Positions 1 through 6,910 of a DNA stretch of 12,136 bases are shown in pieces (position 1 is the stretch's first letter; each line of letters starts with the position of its first letter). The stretch comes from an uncultured Lacinutrix sp. Lineage in GTDB: Bacteria > Bacteroidota > Bacteroidia > Flavobacteriales > Flavobacteriaceae. The notes below the pieces were generated by a model that saw only the letters and a program-made list of their open reading frames with translations, made no database searches and was not told the origin of the DNA. The position numbers and the translations under genes were made by a program. The stretch lies in the NCBI GenBank assembly GCA_937916035.1, contig CALGIH010000363.1, positions 1 through 12,136 on the forward strand. Direction: 5' to 3'.

Positions 1-49
1 AGGTTATATTTTATTGATTTAATCTATTAAGAATAAGGTGTTTTTAAGC

Positions 50-78
50 TTTCTAAGACCGTTAATAAAATTTCTAAG
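50..78. repeat. Short direct repeat TTTCTAAG x2 in the left non-coding end
   Basis: TTTCTAAG occurs at 50-57 and again at 71-78, exactly 21 bp apart, which is two turns of the helix. The surrounding stretch 1-131 has stops in the frames I checked and shows no gene. The copies could be paired binding sites for a regulator of a gene to the left of the window, or chance in AT-rich DNA. Confidence 0.25.
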
Positions 79-131
79 CAGAGAATACTATTTAAATCAC
101 AATTGTTTAATATAGAGCGCTAAAACACGTT

Positions 132-983
132 TCACTTGTTTTTGATGACATAAATAAGCGAAGAATATTCAGTAGACTGTTTTGCTTTCATGTTTGAGCG
201 CAATCCTGTCCAAAATCCTTTAATCGGATTCATAAAACCAGATTTATATTTTTCAGATAGTAAACTCACATAATAAGCATCAAATTTCATAGGATGTGTT
301 TTTACAACTTGCATATTATTTGACTCAAATAATTTTGAGAGAGATGTTTGATTAAAATGCCAAAGATGTCTAGGAACATCATAAGCTGCCCAAAAATTTT
401 CGTAATATTTAGCATCGTAACTTGCATGATTTGGAACTGCTATGAACAACGTTCCATTTACTTTTAGCAAATTCTTTAAAATTGAAATGTGCGCATGAAG
501 TTTTGGCAAATGTTCAAATACATGCCAAAGCGAAATCACATCAAAACTATGCTTTTCAAAATTTGATAATTGCTCTGTTTCAAAAACCATATTGTTGGTT
601 TTTTGGTTTGCAATTTGTCTTGCTTGTTCGTTTGGCTCAATGCCTGAAACTTGCCAATTATTTAGTTGAGCTACTTTTAAAAAATCTCCAGTTCCACAGC
701 CAACATCTAATAAATTTTTTTCTTCAGATTCAAAGGAGTTGATAAGTTTTAGTTTTCTCTTTAATGAAATATTTCTAACAACATGATATGCTTTTTCGAG
801 TAGATTTCTTTTAGAATCTGTGTGAGAAATATAGTCTTCTGTTTTGTAATATTCTGAAAGTTTTTGTTCTTCTGGTTGCGGAAAAGTTTCCAAAAAACCA
901 TAGGTTTCATTCTTAATTAACTGGAATGTTTCTCCAGAAACTGAATGGTCTTTTACCTTTAAAAAAATGGATTTATCTTTCAT
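132..983 (-). CDS. Class I SAM-dependent methyltransferase (Methyltransf_23-like), substrate unknown
   Basis: This is a 283-residue protein with a Rossmann-type methyltransferase core. Motif I, DVGCGTGDF, is at residues 93-101 and binds S-adenosylmethionine. The acidic residue ending strand 2 is E116 in SGIEPNEQA. Motif IV, FDVISLWHVFEHLPK, is at 147-161 and is followed by the strand LFIAVPN at 179-185. VPRHLWHF (203-210) is typical of this family, where it lies near the acceptor pocket. The first 85 residues form an extra N-terminal segment (FLETFPQPEEQKLSEYY, around 30-46) seen in methyltransferases of this Bacteroidetes type as I remember them. No signal peptide or membrane segment is visible, so it should be cytoplasmic. 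It is the last gene of the minus-strand cluster, 90 bp after mnmG, and the gap holds a parS palindrome, a hairpin and a possible promoter. The small-molecule or lipid substrate cannot be read from the sequence. Confidence 0.85.
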   Translation of the reverse strand: MKDKSIFLKVKDHSVSGETFQLIKNETYGFLETFPQPEEQKLSEYYKTEDYISHTDSKRNLLEKAYHVVRNISLKRKLKLINSFESEEKNLLDVGCGTGDFLKVAQLNNWQVSGIEPNEQARQIANQKTNNMVFETEQLSNFEKHSFDVISLWHVFEHLPKLHAHISILKNLLKVNGTLFIAVPNHASYDAKYYENFWAAYDVPRHLWHFNQTSLSKLFESNNMQVVKTHPMKFDAYYVSLLSEKYKSGFMNPIKGFWTGLRSNMKAKQSTEYSSLIYVIKNK

Positions 984-993
984 TTAAAAATGG

Positions 994-1014
994 ATTCCGC
1001 AGCAAGTGCGGAAT
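994..1014 (-). repeat. GC-richer hairpin in the methyltransferase leader
   Basis: ATTCCGCA and TGCGGAAT pair perfectly (8-bp stem) around the 5-base loop at 1002-1006. The hairpin ends about 10 nt before the methyltransferase start codon. On the minus strand it is followed after a few bases by TTTTT, so it could be a weak intrinsic terminator for mnmG transcripts, a translational control hairpin, or one copy of a dispersed palindromic repeat. It is GC-rich compared with its AT-rich surroundings, which favours an inserted repeat. Confidence 0.5.
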
Positions 1015-1016
1015 GT

Positions 1017-1049
1017 CAAAACTAAAACAATTGTTATAAAAATTTCACA
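1017..1049 (-). promoter_or_regulatory. Possible promoter of the methyltransferase gene
   Basis: On the minus strand TAGTTTTG (1024-1017) matches the Bacteroidetes -7 box TAnnTTTG exactly. TGTG at 1049-1046, 21 bp upstream, is one mismatch from the -33 box TTTG. That -33 box would lie in an arm of the parS palindrome, so ParB bound there could block polymerase. The weak -33 match keeps confidence low. Confidence 0.35.
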
Positions 1050-1075
1050 TGTTCCACGTGGAACATGTGAAATTT
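1040..1075. promoter_or_regulatory. parS: parS centromere-like site inside a perfect 36-bp palindrome (mnmG 3' end)
   Basis: Every base from 1040 to 1057 pairs with its partner from 1075 to 1058, giving a perfect 36-bp palindrome without a spacer. Its core, TGTTCCACGTGGAACA at 1050-1065, is identical to the second site at 2959-2974. This 16-mer is the parS sequence known from Pseudomonas, and it closely resembles the Bacillus Spo0J/ParB site TGTTNCACGTGAAACA. The palindrome overlaps two bases of the mnmG stop codon. ParB is expected to load here and spread, marking the origin region for ParA and SMC. As RNA the palindrome could also fold and act as a transcript end, but no U-run follows directly. 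The parAB genes are not in this window. Confidence 0.85.
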
Positions 1076-2951
1076 ATCTTCCCATATAAACAAGAAGAAC
1101 TGAAATATCATTTGGTGAAACACCACTAATTCTTGACGCTTGTGCAATAGACATTGGTTGTATTTTTTTAAGTTTTTCCCTTGCCTCCATACTCATAGAC
1201 TTAATCTGAGAATAGTCGAATTTTTCAGGAATTTTTACATATTCCAAACGATTCAATTTATCAGCATTATTTCGTTCCTTTTCTATATAGCCAGAATATT
1301 TTACCTGAATTTCGGTTTGTTCAATCACTTCAGAATCCAATTTATTATCTTGAATATAAGACTCGACAGATTCAAATTGACGAACATCATCAATCGTAAT
1401 ATTTGGCCTAGCAAACAACTTAAACATTTTGTCTTGTTGTTTTACATGGGCAGAATCTTTCGCCTCTAAAACAGGATTTGCTTCTTCAGGAGTTACGCTT
1501 GTCTCTCTAAAAAATTGAACAAATTTTTCTGATTGTTCTTGTTTTTCTTCCATGCGCTTTAAACGTTTTTCACTTGCTAAACCAAGTTTAAAACCTTTTG
1601 GAGTTAAGCGAATATCTGCATTATCTTGACGTAACAGCGTTCTATATTCTGCACGAGAAGTAAACATTCGGTATGGCTCTTCTGTACCTTTGGTTATTAA
1701 GTCGTCAATTAAAACTCCTATATATGCTTCGTCTCTTTGTAAAGTAAAAGGATCCTTTTCTTGAACTTTTAAACTCGCATTTATTCCAGCCATCAAACCT
1801 TGTGATGCAGCCTCTTCATAACCGGTTGTACCATTAATTTGTCCAGCAAAATATAAGCCTTCTATTAACTTTGTTTCTAATGTATGCCTTAATTGTGTTG
1901 GTGGAAAATAATCATATTCAATAGCATAACCAGGTCGGAAAAACTTCACATTTTCAAAACCAACAACCGAACGCAATGCTTTAAACTGAACATCTTCAGG
2001 TAATGATGTCGAAAAGCCATTTACATAAACTTCAACCGTGTTCCAGCCTTCAGGCTCAACGAACAATTGATGTCTATCTTTATCTGCAAAACGGTTAATC
2101 TTATCTTCAATTGAAGGACAATATCGAGGTCCTACACTTTTTATTCTACCATTAAACATTGGTGAACGATCAAACCCTTCACGAAGCAAATTATGTACTT
2201 GTTCACTTGTATATGTCATATGACATGAACGCTGATTCGTTAACGGTTTAGTAATATCTGAATAAGAGAATTTTTCAGGGTTTTTATCTCCAGGCTGCTC
2301 AGCCATTTTAGAATAATCTAACGAGCGACCATCCACTCTCGGAGGTGTCCCTGTTTTCATTCTGCCAGAATCAAAACCAAATTCAAGTAACTGCTCGGTG
2401 ATTCCCGTTGCCGCTCTCTCTCCTGCTCTTCCTCCTCCAAAGTTCTTATCTCCAATATGAATCAGTCCATTTAAGAAAGTCCCATTAGTAAGAACAACAG
2501 ATTTTGCTTTTACTTCAATTCCAAGTGACGTTTTTACACCAACCACTTTATTATTCTCAACCAATAAACCAGAAACCATGTCTTGGTAAAAATCTAGGTT
2601 TGGCGTTTTTTCTAACAGCAATCTCCAATCTTCAGCAAAACGCATTCTATCACTTTGAACTCTTGGACTCCACATAGCAGGTCCTTTAGATTTGTTGAGC
2701 ATTTTAAATTGGATTGCAGACGTATCACTCACAATACCACTATAACCTCCAAGCGCATCAATTTCACGTACTATCTGTCCTTTTGCAATTCCTCCCATAG
2801 CAGGATTGCAAGACATTTGCGCAATATTTTGCAAATTCATAGTAATGAGAAGTGTTTTGCTTCCCATATTTGCTGCTGCTGCTGCTGCTTCACTTCCTGC
2901 GTGACCAGCTCCAACCACAACTACATCATAGGTGTCTAAAAATAGGCTCAT
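1074..2951 (-). CDS. mnmG: tRNA uridine-5-carboxymethylaminomethyl(34) synthesis enzyme MnmG (GidA)
   Basis: MnmG works with the GTPase MnmE to install the (carboxymethyl)aminomethyl group on wobble uridine U34 of several tRNAs, using FAD, NADH and a folate one-carbon donor. From the ATG at 2951 the protein has 625 residues, close to the roughly 629 of E. coli MnmG. The FAD-binding GAGHAGSEAA begins at residue 14. The conserved cysteines are C48 (MSCNPAMGGIAKG) and C278 (GPRYCPSIEDK). Other family blocks are TGTPPRVDGR (201-210), RPGYAIEYDY and TSRAEYRTLLRQDNADIRL, and the C-terminal helical domain that binds MnmE ends in SISQA-like residues (PMSIAQASRISGVSPNDI). The reading frame stays open upstream to a TTG at 2975, but those eight extra codons (FHVEQ...) are simply the parS palindrome read in frame, so I chose 2951. 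It lies 73 bp after ybeY with its own likely promoter. Confidence 0.97.
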   Translation of the reverse strand: MSLFLDTYDVVVVGAGHAGSEAAAAAANMGSKTLLITMNLQNIAQMSCNPAMGGIAKGQIVREIDALGGYSGIVSDTSAIQFKMLNKSKGPAMWSPRVQSDRMRFAEDWRLLLEKTPNLDFYQDMVSGLLVENNKVVGVKTSLGIEVKAKSVVLTNGTFLNGLIHIGDKNFGGGRAGERAATGITEQLLEFGFDSGRMKTGTPPRVDGRSLDYSKMAEQPGDKNPEKFSYSDITKPLTNQRSCHMTYTSEQVHNLLREGFDRSPMFNGRIKSVGPRYCPSIEDKINRFADKDRHQLFVEPEGWNTVEVYVNGFSTSLPEDVQFKALRSVVGFENVKFFRPGYAIEYDYFPPTQLRHTLETKLIEGLYFAGQINGTTGYEEAASQGLMAGINASLKVQEKDPFTLQRDEAYIGVLIDDLITKGTEEPYRMFTSRAEYRTLLRQDNADIRLTPKGFKLGLASEKRLKRMEEKQEQSEKFVQFFRETSVTPEEANPVLEAKDSAHVKQQDKMFKLFARPNITIDDVRQFESVESYIQDNKLDSEVIEQTEIQVKYSGYIEKERNNADKLNRLEYVKIPEKFDYSQIKSMSMEAREKLKKIQPMSIAQASRISGVSPNDISVLLVYMGR

Positions 2952-2955
2952 AATA

Positions 2956-2977
2956 AATTGTTCCACGTGGAACAATT
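2956..2977. promoter_or_regulatory. parS: parS centromere-like site in the mnmG leader
   Basis: This is a perfect 22-bp palindrome whose 16-bp core TGTTCCACGTGGAACA (2959-2974) is the same as the core of the site at 1050-1065. It ends 4 bp before the mnmG ATG and lies just downstream of the predicted mnmG promoter. ParB bound here could therefore act as a roadblock to mnmG transcription, and in the mRNA the palindrome could fold next to the start codon. No other CACGTG-centred copy was found in the window. Confidence 0.85.
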
Positions 2978-3000
2978 AGTTTTTATTAAATTAAAGTCTA

Positions 3001-3033
3001 CAAATATACATTGAATTACTGAATTCAAGCAAA
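3001..3033 (-). promoter_or_regulatory. Predicted sigma-A promoter for mnmG
   Basis: On the minus strand TTTG (3033-3030) and TATATTTG (3008-3001) are separated by 21 bp, within the 17-23 bp range of the Bacteroidetes consensus TTTG-N-TAnnTTTG. The -33 box lies at the very end of ybeY. Transcription would start near 2994, leaving a leader of about 43 nt that contains the parS palindrome. mnmG could thus be transcribed independently of the upstream DUF4175-ybeY pair. Confidence 0.55.
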
Positions 3034-3435
3034 TAGGTTTATGTAGTGATTTTCTTTTTCCCGCATTACACGTTCTTCTTCTTCAGATTTATCCTTGTAG
3101 CCACAATAATGCAACATACCATGAACCATGACTCGCTTAAGCTCTGTCTCAAACCCTACATTAAAATCTTCTGCATTTTCCTTAACACGCTCTATAGATA
3201 TGAATATATCGCCATGTAACTCTTTTCCCAACGAATAATCAAAACTTAGAATATCTGTAAGTGTGTCATGTTTTAGGAATTCGACATTTAATTTGAGAAG
3301 ATACTCATCGTCACAAAACACATAGTTAATCTCTCCTTCTTTAAACCTTTCAGATTTGATGACTTCAGAGAGCCATTTATTTACTTGTACTTCTGAATGT
3401 AATTGAAAATCTACCTCGTAATTAAAACTGATCAT
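3025..3435 (-). CDS. ybeY: Endoribonuclease YbeY (rRNA maturation factor), Bacteroidetes variant
   Basis: YbeY is a metal-dependent single-strand endoribonuclease involved in 16S rRNA 3'-end maturation and 70S ribosome quality control. The protein has 136 residues, slightly short for the family. The signature is HGMLHYCGYKDKSEEEE at 105-121, with H105 and H109 as metal ligands. The third ligand, His in E. coli (HGxLHLxGYDH), is replaced here by D115 in GYKDK. DTLTDILSFDY (57-67) is the second conserved block, but the usual arginine of the E. coli YRxKDxPTDVLSF block is absent (FLKHDTLTD here). As I recall, both changes are usual for Bacteroidetes YbeY. The start codon overlaps the end of the DUF4175 gene by 14 bp, indicating translational coupling in one operon. 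No signal peptide is visible. Confidence 0.93.
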   Translation of the reverse strand: MISFNYEVDFQLHSEVQVNKWLSEVIKSERFKEGEINYVFCDDEYLLKLNVEFLKHDTLTDILSFDYSLGKELHGDIFISIERVKENAEDFNVGFETELKRVMVHGMLHYCGYKDKSEEEERVMREKENHYINLFA

Positions 3436-6400
3436 TTTTCTTTTTAAAATAGTCTTGTACCTTCTTCTTATACTCTTGCTGCAAAGGTAAGGTTTGACGA
3501 TTTAAAATTTCAGTAGTATTGAAATATTGTTTTGCGTTATTGATTTGGTTCAGTAAAGTGTTTTTAAATTCTTTTTGAGTAGTCTCAGACTTACGTTTTT
3601 GATCTTCCCCTTGTTGAAAGGTTGCATTTTCAAGTTTTAATAACTGATGCTGTAAGTCCATCATTTTTTGAAGCGTTCTATTTGTAAAACCTTTGTTAAG
3701 TAAATCTTCTTCTACTTGCTCCATTTGTTTTAGCAAATCTCCTCCAACACCTTCTTTACCATCCTTAGCTAATCTATCTTGTAAGGCCTGTCTTAACTGT
3801 TGTTGCTGTTGATATATTCTAAACAATTCACCATTCGAATCTTCGCTATTACCTTCGCCATTCTCTCCTTGTTGCTTCCCTTCTTTGCCTTCCTGATCGC
3901 CTTCCTTTTCTCCTTCTTTTCCTTTTTCCCCTTCGCTTTTCTTTCCTTCTCCACTTTTCTTCATACCATCTTCCATCTGCTTATTTAACTCTTCTTGACT
4001 CATGATTATATCTGGAAGTTGAATGTCTCCTTCTCCTCCTTTTCCTGGTTTTGGATTCATTTGATTTTCCATATTATCCAATACATCGCTTAAAAAGCTA
4101 GCCAACGTATTGGCAGAGGTCACTGTATATTGTTGCGCTGCAACTCCTTGATATAATCTATTTTCAGCAAGTTGTTCTAAGGATTTGTCAATATTGAAAA
4201 ATACTTCTGTGATTTCTTTATTGATACGCTCTGAAATCATTGGTTGACGTAATGAAAGCGCAAACAAACTATCATCTACATGTTCAAAATGTTCCTTCAA
4301 ACCTTGTTGATTTTTTAAGTAATTAGCATACTCATTATGGTTTATTTGGATGCCTTTAAAGCGATTCATTAAATCTTCTTGATCAAATGAGAACAATACC
4401 AAATTGTCCAAAATCTGACGTAACATATCAATATCTTCTGACATATGTTCGCCTCCTGCTCCACTCATCATTTGGCTCATCTTTTCGCTCATTTCTTTCA
4501 TTTTCTGAGCTGCCTTTTTTTGATTCTTTTTAGCGTTATTTTTATTTTCCTCATGTTCTTGTTCGTTTGGAGCTTCTTCTTTCTTCTCTAAATTTTCACT
4601 TGCTTCTTGTTGTTCCTTTTTAACTTCCTCCTCAGATTTCTTGTCTTGCTTTACTTCATCTATTGGTTCTCTTAATTCTTTATTATCCTTTTGAAGCTCA
4701 TCCATTTCCTTTTGAAATTCTTCAAATTTCTTATTAAGTTCTTCTTGTTTGTCTTTAGTGTTATTTTCTTTGGTTTCTTCAGAGAGTTTTTCTTGTTCCT
4801 TAGCCATCTCTTCCAATTCCGCTTTAAGTTTCTCTGCCTTTTTGGACACGTAATAGCGTCTGGTTAATTCTAGCAACTGTTCCAGACTTCGTTTCTTGTT
4901 CTTATTTTGTTTAGCTAATTGTTCTAACTTTTCACTTAACTCTTCTTTTTGCAGCTTTTCGGCGAGTTTTTCTAATTCATCTAACAGCTTTTCATCTTCT
5001 TCAAGTTGCTTTTGGTTTTCATCTAAACGCTTTTCAATATTTTCTTTAAACTCATCTTTCTCGTTTTCGTTTTTCTGAAAATCATCCAAGTTTTCTTTTA
5101 ACTTCTTATTGAAGTTCTGCATCATTTCTTCTTGCTCCTTTTGGCGCTTTAGAAAGTTTTCAAGCTTCTTTTTATCATTAAAATTGAGTTCGGGTTTTTC
5201 CTTTTGAGTTTTAGAAAATTCCCTTAATTCTTCATCTTGCTTTCCTAACTTTTCTAAAGACTTGTTTAAGTCTTCAATGGTTTCGTTTTGCTCTTTTAAC
5301 TGTTCGGTTTCTAATTCGTCTTGCGTTAACTTTCTGTATGTGTACACATTACTTTTAGTTCTTTTATAACTATTAACCACATCATTATCAAACACTTGGA
5401 AATATAAATTATAACTTATGCCTTCTTCTAATTCAATATCAGCAGGGAAAATATTAATAAATTCATCAAAATTTGATGTTGCAATTGGAATTGAGGCAAC
5501 TTTCTTTTGATCCTCGTCATTACTTGGATGGTAAACTAATTGCAACTTACTAAATCCATAATCATCACTTATTTGTCCATAAAAATAAAGTGTTTCAATA
5601 TCCATAGAATCCTGCTTCATTTCCACTTTAAGTTCAGGAAATTCATCTCTAATAACGTCTATTGAAAAGGCTAAACTTTCATAGTTTTTCAGGTTATCAT
5701 TACTTGTGTTTATTGAATAATCAAATGCGTTGTATAAACGATGTGAAAGCTTAAATTTATCATTATCTGGAATAAAATTATATATAGAATCTTTGGTACT
5801 AAGCGCTACTTGAGTCGTCGTTTTTGTGTTTAAATTCCAAGTAATCTTTGTGCCTTGAGGAACAACCGCGTTTCCATTACTTTTAAGAACTTCATCTTTC
5901 TTTTTGGTGTGGGAGGGATAATCTAGAACCATATCAAAACCAAGTAAGGTAGGAACTTCAACAACATTCAGTGTGTACGGTTTTGATTTTACGCCGCTGG
6001 CAAATACGTTAAAATCTAAGTTTACTTTCGGTTGAGAAAATATATATTCAAACTCGCTTGGTTTGATTTGATTTAAAAAATAGGTTTCATTATTAAATGA
6101 GATTTGAACATTTTCAGGTGCAATCTCTCCTTCTGTAGTAATGATGAGTTTAAAATCTTTGTTTTCTATAGCATTCAGGTTTTCATTCATAACAAAAAAC
6201 TTAAAAGGAGCTGGTGGCTCGTATGCTGTTTTATAATTAACAACACGTTCATAACTATCGCTAAACCAATTCATTTTTCCAGAAATAAATGATAACAAAA
6301 GTATAAGCAGCGGAATGGACGCAAATTTTAGATATTTTGCATTGTGCTTGAAATTAATAGCAAGCGTAAAAGGTATGGGGTTAAGTTCAATTGATTTCTG

Positions 6401-6787
6401 CTCAATGCTCGCTAAAAGTAATTCAGATTCATCTGAGTGTTCCTTGAGTTGTAGTACATTTAACAGTTTATCATTTACCTCTGGGAAGTACTGTCCAATA
6501 ATTTTGGAAGCGTCTAGGTAATTAATTCCATTTTGTAGTTTAAACAATTTAAAAAGCGGAAGCGCAATCAACTTAGCAAACAACGCAAGTTCAACAACAA
6601 TAAATAACCAAAACAAGATTGTTCTGGCCATTGGGTTTAACCATAGTACATACTCAATAAACAGCGTAAATAAAAAATACAGCAAACCAATAGCCGCAAA
6701 TAAAATTACACCACGTATAAGATCGTTTGTATAATACTTTTTTATAAACCCTTCAAGCTTTTGCTGTATGGCATCAAAATTACTCAT
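3422..6787 (-). CDS. Large DUF4175-family membrane protein with long charged coiled coil
   Basis: This is a 1121-residue protein of unknown function. Two hydrophobic helices at about residues 27-50 and 56-79 and a third at about 153-169 anchor it in the inner membrane. There is no cleavable signal peptide. About 190-475 looks beta-rich and includes the family-like block QISDDYGFSKLQLVY (around 405). About 480-790 is a very long, highly charged coiled coil (repeated E/K/Q/L heptads). About 790-930 is a further helical region, then a G/E/K-rich low-complexity tract at about 940-985, YQQQQQLRQ, and a final helical part. This order is what Bacteroidetes proteins annotated as DUF4175 show. The C-terminal bulk is probably periplasmic, but topology needs testing. 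It is the first gene of the minus-strand operon, overlapping ybeY. Low-complexity content makes remote similarity searches unreliable here. Confidence 0.8.
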   Translation of the reverse strand: MSNFDAIQQKLEGFIKKYYTNDLIRGVILFAAIGLLYFLFTLFIEYVLWLNPMARTILFWLFIVVELALFAKLIALPLFKLFKLQNGINYLDASKIIGQYFPEVNDKLLNVLQLKEHSDESELLLASIEQKSIELNPIPFTLAINFKHNAKYLKFASIPLLILLLSFISGKMNWFSDSYERVVNYKTAYEPPAPFKFFVMNENLNAIENKDFKLIITTEGEIAPENVQISFNNETYFLNQIKPSEFEYIFSQPKVNLDFNVFASGVKSKPYTLNVVEVPTLLGFDMVLDYPSHTKKKDEVLKSNGNAVVPQGTKITWNLNTKTTTQVALSTKDSIYNFIPDNDKFKLSHRLYNAFDYSINTSNDNLKNYESLAFSIDVIRDEFPELKVEMKQDSMDIETLYFYGQISDDYGFSKLQLVYHPSNDEDQKKVASIPIATSNFDEFINIFPADIELEEGISYNLYFQVFDNDVVNSYKRTKSNVYTYRKLTQDELETEQLKEQNETIEDLNKSLEKLGKQDEELREFSKTQKEKPELNFNDKKKLENFLKRQKEQEEMMQNFNKKLKENLDDFQKNENEKDEFKENIEKRLDENQKQLEEDEKLLDELEKLAEKLQKEELSEKLEQLAKQNKNKKRSLEQLLELTRRYYVSKKAEKLKAELEEMAKEQEKLSEETKENNTKDKQEELNKKFEEFQKEMDELQKDNKELREPIDEVKQDKKSEEEVKKEQQEASENLEKKEEAPNEQEHEENKNNAKKNQKKAAQKMKEMSEKMSQMMSGAGGEHMSEDIDMLRQILDNLVLFSFDQEDLMNRFKGIQINHNEYANYLKNQQGLKEHFEHVDDSLFALSLRQPMISERINKEITEVFFNIDKSLEQLAENRLYQGVAAQQYTVTSANTLASFLSDVLDNMENQMNPKPGKGGEGDIQLPDIIMSQEELNKQMEDGMKKSGEGKKSEGEKGKEGEKEGDQEGKEGKQQGENGEGNSEDSNGELFRIYQQQQQLRQALQDRLAKDGKEGVGGDLLKQMEQVEEDLLNKGFTNRTLQKMMDLQHQLLKLENATFQQGEDQKRKSETTQKEFKNTLLNQINNAKQYFNTTEILNRQTLPLQQEYKKKVQDYFKKKNDQF

Positions 6788-6910
6788 TAACGGTTGTTTA
6801 TTGTGTTAATAGATAAATCTACAATTTTATTGTTAACTTGCTGCTCTGAACTTTATAACATTGTGTTAAAGTCGATGATTGACGTAGCTTCATCGTTATT
6901 ATGAATTTAT
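6788..6910. promoter_or_regulatory. Divergent intergenic region between the DUF4175 operon and alkB
   Basis: This 123-bp region must hold promoters for both directions, but neither is clear. For alkB, TAACATTG (6856-6863) with ATTG 23 bp upstream is a poor match. For the minus-strand operon, TAAAATTG (6829-6822) lacks a good -33 box. The 10-mer ATTGTGTTAA is repeated directly at 6800-6809 and 6860-6869, and CGATGA/TCATCG forms an inverted repeat at 6873-6878 and 6890-6895. Either could be a regulator site. No small gene was seen. Confidence 0.4.

Noticed and set aside
122..142. AAAACA...TGTTTT inverted repeat and a half parS-like TTTCAC at the methyltransferase stop
   Set aside because: Six A/T-rich pairs with a 9-base loop and no U-run make a poor terminator, and the half-site lacks the CACGTG centre needed for parS.
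2872..2889. Run of six GCT triplets (possible unstable trinucleotide repeat)
   Set aside because: It encodes the alanine run of SEAAAAAANMG next to the FAD-binding motif, which is normal for MnmG.
3797..3965. Q-run and G/E/K-rich low-complexity coding segment as a tandem repeat array
   Set aside because: It has no regular DNA period. It is protein-level low complexity within the DUF4175-type gene.
4896..5078. Plus-strand open frames rich in S, F and C opposite the large minus-strand gene
   Set aside because: They are mirror images of the E/K/Q-rich coiled-coil codons and have no homology-like features.
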